Assembly: GCA_031288575.1 (NCBI GenBank)
Contig: JAITRD010000314.1
Span: forward strand, 1 to 5,136
Reading direction: 5' to 3'
Source: Treponema sp.
Lineage (GTDB): Bacteria; Spirochaetota; Spirochaetia; Treponematales; Breznakiellaceae
Length of the DNA stretch: 5,136 bases
This document shows positions 1 to 5,136 of this stretch, piece by piece; within the stretch, counting starts at the first letter, position 1, and each line of letters starts with the position of its first letter. Below the pieces are notes generated by a model. It was not told the DNA's origin and made no database searches. It saw only the letters and a list, made by a program, of their open reading frames with translations. The translations under genes were made by a program, and so were the position numbers.

Positions 1-54
1 GACCGCGGGGTCCTCAAGGGAAAGCCCCCCCCGGGGAAAGGAATAAACTTTCAT
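1..54 (-). CDS. rnfC: Probable RnfC N-terminus (ion-translocating electron transport complex subunit C), partial
   Basis: Only the first 18 codons lie in the window; the gene runs off the left edge in an open frame. The peptide reads MKVYSFPRGGLSLEDPAV. The short lead-in to an aromatic residue followed by R/K-G-G, with an acidic and proline-containing stretch after it, resembles the start of RnfC proteins, the soluble NADH-binding, iron-sulfur subunit of the Rnf complex at the inner membrane. The start is backed by AGAGGAG at 73-67 (12 bases upstream) and a closer AAAGG at 63-59. From memory, T. pallidum has an rnfC-like gene close to a pseudouridine synthase gene, which fits this neighbourhood. 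Codons 7-10 contain a run of eight G. The coding start is well supported. The product name rests on very little sequence and could be wrong. Confidence 0.5.
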   Translation of the reverse strand, partial: MKVYSFPRGGLSLEDPAV

Positions 55-82
55 ATAACCTTTACGCTCCTCTAAGTCCCGG

Positions 83-111
83 AAAAAAATATAAAACGCC
101 CCAGGGCGCTA
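83..111 (-). terminator. Intrinsic terminator or attenuator hairpin between the membrane gene and rnfC
   Basis: Read on the minus strand, a six-pair GC-rich stem (110-105 with 100-95, including one G-U pair) closes a CTGG tetraloop and is followed at once by TTTTATATTTTTTT (96-83). This is the layout of a Rho-independent terminator. It begins just 6 bases after the stop codon of the membrane protein gene (stop at 119-117) and ends 28 bases before the rnfC start. It could end the upstream transcript or let only part of it continue into rnfC. The stem is short, so termination may be incomplete. Confidence 0.55.
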
Positions 112-116
112 AGGCA

Positions 117-1568
117 TCATGCGGCGATCCGTCTGTCATGGTATACCGGAATTCTTTTCTTTTTTCTATTACTTCCCCCGGAGAAAAAGAAAAGGGGAAC
201 GCCGGCCAGCAAGACGATAGCCGAAGGCATAAGATCCTGAAAATCCCGGCGCCCTTCACCGGCAGCCTCCGTATTCCCCAAGAAATTCATGAGCGGTTCC
301 AGGGGAAAGGGGGGAACCCCCTCCAATATATCCCGGCGCCGTCCCTCATCGCGGTTTTCCCCGGGCATCTCCGGCTCTCCGGCGATAAGGCCGTCCCCGG
401 CCATGGCATATTGGGCATAATCATCATTCCCCTCCTCCTGATACCCCAGGGGAGTAAGGGAAAAGGATGATTGAAAAAGGACATGGTTCTCGTATTCCAG
501 GGAAGTCACGAGGGGAAAGCCCCCCGCCGGAGCGGGCCCGGCGGAACCGGCCAGGAAGGAAGGAACAAAGAGGGAAAGGAACGAGGCCAGGCCGAAGGGA
601 AGGATAATTCCGGGGAAAAGGGACAAATTCACGGAAAAATCCATGATAAGCACCGGCTTAAACCGGATATGTTCCGGATTTCCCCCCCAGTTTGATTCGG
701 CGCCGAGGGAAAGAAAAAAAACCAGCCCAAAGGAAACAAAAAAAGCCAAACCCAGGAGGGGAGGGATATTTCCCAATCCGCAGACAGCCCCGTAGGCAGC
801 GGTTAATACCAGGGACAATAGCCCGTAAAGGCCGGTTGTCCTTAACCGGTCTCCCGAGGAGGGGAGCAGGGAAGGCTCCCGCAAAAAGTACCGGTAACGG
901 CGGAAAACAAAATACCCCCGTACCGGCTCCCGGAATAAAAAAAAGAACCCCGCCAGGATCGCCGAAAGGGCGAAACCCGGGGAACCGGCTATAAAAAGCG
1001 GCAAAAGGAGGGGCAAACAGGCGGCGCAAAGCAGGGGTGTCCCGGAAAGGAGCAGGGTGCCGGCGGCGGCAAAAAGGAATAGGATAAAAAACCAAAAAAA
1101 AGGCGGGGAAATTCCCATAAACGAGAGGGAATAGGGGATATCCCCCAGGGAACGGCCTATCCGCTTTTCAAACTCCCTCGGTTTCCCCCCGGCAAAATCA
1201 GGGGGCAGGGGAATAAAAAAGAAACGCCGCTCCCCCCGGACAAAAAAGGAACGCAGCTTTTCGGCATACCCGTCATTTCTTGGATCAAAGGGTTCAAGCT
1301 GGTCCAGGTAACGGTCCAGGGGAATCTCCCTCAGCCGCTCAAAATCATCCAGAAAAACCCATTGGGTTGACTCGGATATAAAATTTTCTACCCCTTCCCG
1401 GGCCAGCAGGGCGCCGATTTCCCGGTCATCCCAGGCGGCATCCAGGGAAAGCACCCCGTAACCCCCGGAAAACGGGACGGGGAAGAAAAAACGGACTAAG
1501 GTCAGGAGGAAAAACCCCGAAGCCAATGAGCAAAAGACTAACAGAATAACCGAGACCTTAAAACGCAT
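117..1568 (-). CDS. Polytopic membrane protein of unknown function
   Basis: I do not recognise a named family. The 483-residue protein has an N-terminal membrane segment (about 4-30) and a soluble, probably extracytoplasmic region (about 31-154). A block of membrane segments follows (about 155-176, 178-195, 199-213, 246-265, 268-290, 309-342), then a polar, acidic loop (about 343-445) and a last segment (446-463) with a basic tail containing RKKKR. The basic loop at 213-245 and the basic tail both fit a cytoplasmic location under the positive-inside rule. A GTG at 1580 extends the frame by four codons, but it sits inside the ribosome binding site AAGGTGA (1583-1577). The ATG at 1568, 8 bases downstream of that site, is preferred. 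The gene follows the PAP2-like gene with 13 bases between them and precedes rnfC. It may assist a membrane complex, but this is inference from position only. Confidence 0.85.
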   Translation of the reverse strand: MRFKVSVILLVFCSLASGFFLLTLVRFFFPVPFSGGYGVLSLDAAWDDREIGALLAREGVENFISESTQWVFLDDFERLREIPLDRYLDQLEPFDPRNDGYAEKLRSFFVRGERRFFFIPLPPDFAGGKPREFEKRIGRSLGDIPYSLSFMGISPPFFWFFILFLFAAAGTLLLSGTPLLCAACLPLLLPLFIAGSPGFALSAILAGFFFLFREPVRGYFVFRRYRYFLREPSLLPSSGDRLRTTGLYGLLSLVLTAAYGAVCGLGNIPPLLGLAFFVSFGLVFFLSLGAESNWGGNPEHIRFKPVLIMDFSVNLSLFPGIILPFGLASFLSLFVPSFLAGSAGPAPAGGFPLVTSLEYENHVLFQSSFSLTPLGYQEEGNDDYAQYAMAGDGLIAGEPEMPGENRDEGRRRDILEGVPPFPLEPLMNFLGNTEAAGEGRRDFQDLMPSAIVLLAGVPLFFFSGGSNRKKKRIPVYHDRRIAA

Positions 1569-1576
1569 GGGAATAA

Positions 1577-1583
1577 TCACCTT
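1577..1583 (-). promoter_or_regulatory. Ribosome binding site that decides the membrane protein start
   Basis: AAGGTGA on the minus strand lies 8 bases before the ATG at 1568 and shares two bases with the TAA stop of the upstream gene (1584-1582). The only earlier in-frame start, GTG at 1580-1578, is part of this motif and so is unlikely to be used. The overlap suggests translational coupling of the two membrane proteins. Confidence 0.65.
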
Positions 1584-2082
1584 ACAGATAAGCGTATGCT
1601 GCAGCCATAAATATGCCCAACAAGGCCCCTATCACTACTTCCAAAGGAGCATGGCCATGAACTTCTTTGACCGGATGGTATTCAACATCCATCTTATCCG
1701 CCATGTTCCGCCCGAGGAGATTCAACGCCCTTCCCTGAAGGCCCGAGGAACGCCTGACCCCCGCGGCATCCCGCATCACAATCAGGGCAAGCCAAAAAGA
1801 AACGGCAAAAAGATTCGATCCCATCCCCTCCCGGAAGGCCACTGAGGTTGCCATGGCCGAAACAAGGGCCGCGTGGCTTGAAGGCATTCCGCCGGTACGC
1901 CAGGCAATGGCCGCCAAAATTTCCCGGGGGTTCCTTTTCCGGCCGTTTAATAGGATAATCAAAGCCTTAATAAGCTGAGCCATAAACCAGCTTGAAACGG
2001 CGGATAAAAATATAGGATTTTCAAAAAAAGCCTTTAATGGTACCGTTCGTATAGACATGGCAAAAGACATTATCTTAACCAT
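1582..2082 (-). CDS. Divergent PAP2 family membrane protein (YuiD/DUF212)
   Basis: The 166-residue product matches the divergent PAP2 family typified by Bacillus subtilis YuiD, small integral membrane proteins related to acid phosphatases and phosphatases of lipid substrates; their true substrate is not established. Visible family motifs are NPIFLSAVSSWFMAQLIK (22-39), GGMPSSH (64-70), MRDAAGVRR (103-111) and the C-terminal HGHAPLEVVIGALLG (142-156). PSSH replaces the PSGH of classic PAP2 enzymes, as is normal in this family. About four membrane segments are apparent. Three in-frame ATGs (2082, 2070, 2058) are possible and none has a good ribosome binding site. Family members usually begin close to the NP motif, so the shorter forms, especially 2058, are credible. 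It heads the leftward set, and its stop overlaps the binding site of the next gene. Confidence 0.9.
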   Translation of the reverse strand: MVKIMSFAMSIRTVPLKAFFENPIFLSAVSSWFMAQLIKALIILLNGRKRNPREILAAIAWRTGGMPSSHAALVSAMATSVAFREGMGSNLFAVSFWLALIVMRDAAGVRRSSGLQGRALNLLGRNMADKMDVEYHPVKEVHGHAPLEVVIGALLGIFMAAAYAYL

Positions 2083-2106
2083 TCATCAGGAAAAAGCTTT
2101 TGTCAA
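2072..2106 (-). promoter_or_regulatory. Possible promoter for the leftward operon
   Basis: On the minus strand a perfect TTGACA (2106-2101) is present in the divergent gap. The best -10-like hexamer downstream, TAAGAT (2077-2072), matches four of six positions but is 23 bases away, longer than the usual 16-18. At normal spacing only poor hexamers occur. If this is the promoter, transcription would start near 2065 and exclude the ATGs at 2082 and 2070. No convincing promoter for the rightward operon was found here. Confidence 0.25.
2092..2101. repeat. Short perfect palindrome AAAAGCTTTT in the divergent gap
   Basis: AAAAGCTTTT reads the same on both strands and lies in the 45-base gap between the divergent genes, next to the minus-strand TTGACA. 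Ten-base AT-rich palindromes arise often by chance. It is noted because its position would suit an operator affecting both operons. Confidence 0.25.
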
Positions 2107-2127
2107 GGGAGAGGCGGGAGACCCAGC

Positions 2128-3102
2128 ATGGCGATTACCCTAAAAGCCGCCGATGACGACGCGGGCCGGCGGCTGGATCGTATTTTGCGCCGGGCTTTGC
2201 CGGAATTTCCCCTGTCGCGGCTGCACCGGCTCCTGCGGGAAGGCCGGATCCTGGTAGACGGCAGGCCCGGAGAAGCGGCGGAAAGGATCCGGCCGGGGGC
2301 CTCCATTGAGATCCCCGGATCCGGGGAAGGGGGGCCTACCCGCGGGACGCCGCCAAGCCCGGTGCCGCCGGATCCGGCACCTAAGGCGGGCTCCCTGGAT
2401 ATACTTCGGGAAGCGGGGGGGCTCCTTTTCCTCAATAAACCCCCGGGCCTTCCGGTCCACGGCCCGGAGAGTCTCGAAAGCCGGGTACGGGCCTACCTGG
2501 CGGGAAAACTTCCCCCTTCCCTTTCCTTCAGGCCCGGCCCCCTCCACCGGCTGGATAAACCCACCAGCGGCATTATCGCCTTTTCAACTTCCCTTGAGGG
2601 GGCCCGATATTTCAGCGCCCTGCTCCGGGAACGGAAGGTAAAAAAACGCTACCTTGCCCTGGCGGAGGGAAACCTGGACCGTCCCGGGGTCTGGGAAGAT
2701 TTTCTCCTCCGGGACCGGGGGGACAAAAAGACCTTCCCCGCGGCGGATCCGGGGAAGGGGCAAAAAGCCCGTACCCGGGTATACCCCCTGCTGGCCCGGG
2801 GTGATTATTCCCTGATTATGGCGGAAATAGAGACCGGAAGGACCCATCAAATCCGGGCCCAGGGGGCTATCCATGGCTTTCCCCTGGCGGGGGACCGGAA
2901 ATACGGGAGGGCCCCCCTTGAAGGGGGATTCCTGTTACACGCCTGTGCCATGGAATTTCAAGAGCCGGGGGATCCGGCGCCCCTGGCGCTTTGGGCCCCG
3001 CCGCCGGAAAGATTCCGCCGGATAATCGAGGAACTTTTCCCGGAAATCGCCAAAAACCCCGGGAGGATCTCTTTCAAGGCCCTGTTTCATGCTATACTTT
3101 AG
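2128..3102 (+). CDS. RluA-family 23S rRNA pseudouridine synthase
   Basis: This cytoplasmic enzyme isomerises uridine to pseudouridine in rRNA. The 324-residue length is typical of RluC/RluD. An S4 RNA-binding domain spans about 14-62, a proline- and glycine-rich linker 63-88, and the catalytic domain about 92-305. The signature HRLDKPTSG places the catalytic Asp at 143. Also present are NKPPGLPVHG (103-112), ETGRTHQIR (235-243), LAGDRKYG (253-260) and LLHACAM near 271. The VHG of the second motif is closer to RluC than to RluD, while RLDK is seen in RluD, so the modified positions cannot be assigned. The start is supported by GGGAG 7 bases upstream. The stop is 3 bases before the next gene. 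The gene leads the rightward set and is divergent from the PAP2-like gene. From memory, T. pallidum has a comparable gene near rnf genes. Confidence 0.95.
   Translation: MAITLKAADDDAGRRLDRILRRALPEFPLSRLHRLLREGRILVDGRPGEAAERIRPGASIEIPGSGEGGPTRGTPPSPVPPDPAPKAGSLDILREAGGLLFLNKPPGLPVHGPESLESRVRAYLAGKLPPSLSFRPGPLHRLDKPTSGIIAFSTSLEGARYFSALLRERKVKKRYLALAEGNLDRPGVWEDFLLRDRGDKKTFPAADPGKGQKARTRVYPLLARGDYSLIMAEIETGRTHQIRAQGAIHGFPLAGDRKYGRAPLEGGFLLHACAMEFQEPGDPAPLALWAPPPERFRRIIEELFPEIAKNPGRISFKALFHAIL
3072..3098 (+). promoter_or_regulatory. Candidate extended -10 promoter inside the end of the RluA gene
   Basis: TGCTATACT at 3090-3098 is an extended -10 element (TGn plus a five-of-six match to TATAAT). 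A weak -35-like TTTCAA lies at 3072-3077 with a 15-base spacer. Initiation 7 bases downstream of the -10 would fall at about 3105, one base before the ATG of the next gene, which has no visible ribosome binding site. This would yield a leaderless or nearly leaderless transcript. The elements are visible; their use is inferred. Confidence 0.4.
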
Positions 3103-3105
3103 ATA

Positions 3106-3963
3106 ATGTTTCGGGATCTTTTTTTTAGCCTCAGAAGAATAAAGACCTATGCCCTTATCGGGGAAAGCGGCACCGGGAAAAGTTTCCGGGCCAAACTGAT
3201 TGCCCAAAAATACGGTATAGACTTTATCATCGACGACGGCCTTTTAATCCGGGATAACCGTATCCTGGCGGGCCATTCGGCAAAAAAGGAAAAAACCTTC
3301 CTCGCCGCGGTTAAGGTCGCCCTCTTTGATGAAAAAGCCCAGCGTGACGAGGTAGCCCGAAAACTTCAGGGAGAAAAATTCAAAAAGATTCTCATCCTGG
3401 GAACTTCGGACAAGATGGTAAACAAAATCGCCGCCCGGCTGCAGCTCCCCTCCCCCAGCAAACTTATCAAAATTGAGGACATCGCTTCCCAGGAGGAGAT
3501 CGAAAAGGCCATAAGAACCCGGCGTATTGAGGGAAAACACGTTATCCCCGTGCCGTCTATCGAAGTGAAACGGAACTACCCGAATATCTTTTATGACGCG
3601 GTGCGGATCTTTAAACGGAAAAAGGGCCCCGCCGGAATCGGCCCTACCCCTACGGTTCATGAAAAGTCGGTGGTGCGTCCCGAATATTCAAAGCGGGGCA
3701 AGGTTATTATCTCCGAAACGGCCCTAAGCCAGATGGTTATTCATTGCGTGGACGAATATAACGCGGAAATCCGGATTAAAAAAATTGTGGTAAGGGATAA
3801 CGACATGGGCTACCGGCTGGTCATCACCATTGATGTTCCCTACGGAACCCAATTGGGGGGCAATATTCATGAGCTTCAGCAGTATGTTATCGAAAATATC
3901 GAGCGATATACGGGGATCCTTATTGAAGAAGTGAATATAATTATAGATAAAATAATACAATAA
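3106..3963 (+). CDS. P-loop NTP-binding domain fused to an Asp23/Gls24 domain
   Basis: The 285-residue protein has two parts. The N-terminal half carries a Walker A loop GESGTGKS (19-26, Lys25), a hydrophobic strand ending in a double acidic pair FIIDDG (40-45) that could act as Walker B, a second strand KKILILGTSD (93-102), and the phrase GKHVIPVPSIEVK (143-155). I recall uncharacterised Bacillota proteins with this layout. The C-terminal part (about 198-285) resembles the Asp23/Gls24 (DUF322) domain, with GKVIISETALSQMV at its start and an IEEVNIIIDKI ending. Gls24 proteins are linked to envelope stress in Gram-positives; a role here is unknown. There is no signal peptide or membrane segment, so it is expected in the cytoplasm. 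No other in-frame ATG or GTG precedes the P-loop, so the start is firm. It begins 3 bases after the RluA stop, and a run of eight T occupies codons 5-7. Confidence 0.88.
   Translation: MFRDLFFSLRRIKTYALIGESGTGKSFRAKLIAQKYGIDFIIDDGLLIRDNRILAGHSAKKEKTFLAAVKVALFDEKAQRDEVARKLQGEKFKKILILGTSDKMVNKIAARLQLPSPSKLIKIEDIASQEEIEKAIRTRRIEGKHVIPVPSIEVKRNYPNIFYDAVRIFKRKKGPAGIGPTPTVHEKSVVRPEYSKRGKVIISETALSQMVIHCVDEYNAEIRIKKIVVRDNDMGYRLVITIDVPYGTQLGGNIHELQQYVIENIERYTGILIEEVNIIIDKIIQ
3936..3941 (+). promoter_or_regulatory. Perfect TATAAT hexamer upstream of the TPR protein gene
   Basis: A consensus -10 hexamer occurs in the AT-rich end of the preceding gene, 39 bases before the ATG at 3980. No -35 element is present at a suitable distance (TTGAAG at 3923-3928 is only 7 bases away). 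The stretch encodes Asn, Ile and Lys residues, so the AT-richness may just reflect coding. An internal promoter is possible but weakly supported. Confidence 0.2.
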
Positions 3964-3979
3964 CATGGAGATTTTATAT

Positions 3980-5136
3980 ATGAGGAAAAAAATAGGTTTT
4001 TTGTTGTTTCTTTTCGCCTTGGGTTATGCCCTGTCCGCCCAGGATACCGCGGTTCCCGGAATAACCCTCTTAAAAGGGCGGTATTATGAGATTTATTCCG
4101 ATAGCGGGCGGGCAGACGCGGAGGCTCTGGCCCGGGAATTAGAAGGCCGGTTTATTATTTATAACCGCCTTTTCCGTTTTAATCCCCGGAATTTAGACGC
4201 CCCCCTGAGGGTCAGGGCTTACAAAAATGAGGAATCCTATAACCGTTATGTGTCCGCCCGTTTGGGAACAAGCCGGCCCGGGGTGGTGTATCTCCATTAC
4301 AACCAAAGCGATCGGCGGGAATTGATTATCCACCGGGGCAGCGACGAGGAAAAACGCTTGCTTCCCCATCAGGCCTTTATCCAGTTTTTCCGGGCCTTTG
4401 TCCCCAATCCCCCCACATGGATGCGGGAGGGCTTTGCGATTTATTTCAGCACCCTCGCCCTTAACAGCGAAACGGAGGCCCTGGATTACGAAGAAAATTT
4501 GTCCTGGCTCGAGACCGTAAAGGCCCTGCAGGCCAATTTGCCCTCCCCAGAGGCGATTCTGCTTGCGGATATCCGGGGAACGCCTGAGCATATTCAAAGC
4601 GTTTCCTGGGCGCTGGTTTCCTTTTTTCTCAACAGCGGAAACGAGGAGTATTTCAGGACCATAACCGAAAGTTTTATGCTCCTTTCCTCCTCAGCCTCGG
4701 CGGTGGGAAATTCCGAGGCGGTTTTTAAGCATATCACCCTTTGGATAGATCTCGAAACCCTGGAACGGGATTACCGGACTTATATTTCCGCCCGCAAGAC
4801 CTTTGCGGAGCTTTTAGAAGAGGGGCGGCAGGCCTATGCCCTAAAGGATCAGGTAACGGCGGAGCTTGTCTTTATGAGCGCCCTGGATCAGAGGCCTACC
4901 CATTACGCCCCCTATTATTACCTGGGCCTTTTAGCCTATGAAGAAAAAAATTACAACATCGCCGAGCATTATTACCGGTCCGCCATGCAATACGGCGCCG
5001 ATTCGGCCCTGATCTCCTATGCCCTGGGGATTAACGCCGCCGCCGCGGGCCAGCGGGAAGCGGCGGTCAGTTTTCTGGAACAGGCCGCGGCGGCGGCCCC
5101 GGATCGGTACCGCCAAAAGGTCGCGGAAATTCTCCC
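3980..5136 (+). CDS. Exported TPR protein with a degenerate gluzincin peptidase-like region, C-terminus missing
   Basis: The frame is open to the window edge, giving at least 385 residues. The start MRKKIGFLLFLFALGYALSAQ is a signal peptide (basic start, hydrophobic core, likely cut between Ala and Gln), so the protein should enter the periplasm. GGAG at 3967-3970, 9 bases upstream, favours ATG 3980 over the in-frame ATG at 3965, which overlaps that site. Residues about 28-170 resemble the peptidase-MA/DUF1570 type: an opening GRYYEIYSDSG, then LPHQAFIQFF (H130) and, about 20 residues on, TWMREGFAIYF (E150). In active members the first motif is HExxH; here it reads HQAFI, so two zinc-site residues are absent. 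Three TPR-like helical repeats follow (about 280-313, 314-347, 348-382), probably for protein binding. It lies 16 bases after the Asp23 fusion gene, probably in the same operon. Confidence 0.85.
   Translation, partial: MRKKIGFLLFLFALGYALSAQDTAVPGITLLKGRYYEIYSDSGRADAEALARELEGRFIIYNRLFRFNPRNLDAPLRVRAYKNEESYNRYVSARLGTSRPGVVYLHYNQSDRRELIIHRGSDEEKRLLPHQAFIQFFRAFVPNPPTWMREGFAIYFSTLALNSETEALDYEENLSWLETVKALQANLPSPEAILLADIRGTPEHIQSVSWALVSFFLNSGNEEYFRTITESFMLLSSSASAVGNSEAVFKHITLWIDLETLERDYRTYISARKTFAELLEEGRQAYALKDQVTAELVFMSALDQRPTHYAPYYYLGLLAYEEKNYNIAEHYYRSAMQYGADSALISYALGINAAAAGQREAAVSFLEQAAAAAPDRYRQKVAEIL

Noticed and set aside
138..994. Chain of open frames on the plus strand (138-470, 471-695, 692-994)
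   Set aside because: They lie opposite the membrane protein gene, have low-complexity Lys/Gly/Pro-rich products, lack ribosome binding sites and show no family motifs.
658..1095. Minus-strand frame rich in Phe, Pro and Arg
   Set aside because: It is an alternate frame within the membrane protein gene, whose hydrophobic segments and topology explain the region better.
2103..2547. Minus-strand frames opposite the RluA gene
   Set aside because: The RluA frame carries all catalytic motifs. The opposing products are Arg/Pro/Ser-rich composition artefacts.
2306..2874. Plus-strand 2306-2641 and minus-strand 2584-2874 frames
   Set aside because: Both overlap the catalytic domain of the RluA gene in other frames and show no recognisable domain.
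3724..3966. Minus-strand 80-residue frame opposite the Asp23 domain
   Set aside because: The plus-strand Asp23/Gls24 domain accounts for the region, and no ribosome binding site or motif supports the antisense frame.
4193..4597. Minus-strand 134-residue frame opposite the TPR protein
   Set aside because: The plus-strand frame has a signal peptide, ribosome binding site, peptidase-like motifs and TPRs continuing to the window end. The opposing product has none.
1..5136. CRISPR array, tRNA, rRNA, insertion sequence or defence system
   Set aside because: No regularly spaced repeats, cloverleaf, rRNA-like stretch, transposase motif or terminal inverted repeats were seen. The region reads as ordinary core chromosome.

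Overview
The window looks like chromosomal DNA from a spirochaete, most likely a Treponema of moderate GC content (the termite-gut type fits better than T. pallidum). This rests on gene content and order: a membrane protein and a probable rnfC next to an RluA-type pseudouridine synthase. It also rests on the signal peptide style (cleavage before Gln after Ser-Ala) and on codon use rich in CCC, GGG, CGG, TTT and AAA. The assignment comes from memory of these families, not from a search. No mobile element, CRISPR array, tRNA, rRNA or prophage gene is visible, and the window is almost fully coding.

Layout. Two divergent gene sets meet at a 45-base intergenic gap near position 2105. Reading leftward (minus strand) are a divergent-PAP2 (YuiD/DUF212) membrane protein (2082-1582), a polytopic membrane protein of unknown function (1568-117), a hairpin plus T-tract resembling an intrinsic terminator or attenuator (111-83), and the first 18 codons of a probable rnfC (54-1), cut by the window edge. 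Reading rightward (plus strand) are an RluA-family 23S rRNA pseudouridine synthase (2128-3102), a fusion of a P-loop NTP-binding domain with an Asp23/Gls24 domain (3106-3963), and a secreted TPR protein with a degenerate gluzincin-type peptidase region (3980 to the window end, incomplete).

How the genes relate. Genes within each set are packed 3-16 bases apart, as expected of operons. The minus set is membrane-centred: two integral membrane proteins lead into a probable Rnf ion-pumping electron transport subunit. The plus set mixes translation (RluA), a nucleotide-binding protein of unknown role, and an exported protein. A shared pathway cannot be read from the sequence.

Most worth a second look: the P-loop/Asp23 fusion with a possible leaderless promoter placed exactly before its start codon, the exported protein whose HExxH zinc site appears lost while the downstream W-x-x-E-G motif is kept, and the unexplained membrane protein upstream of rnfC.
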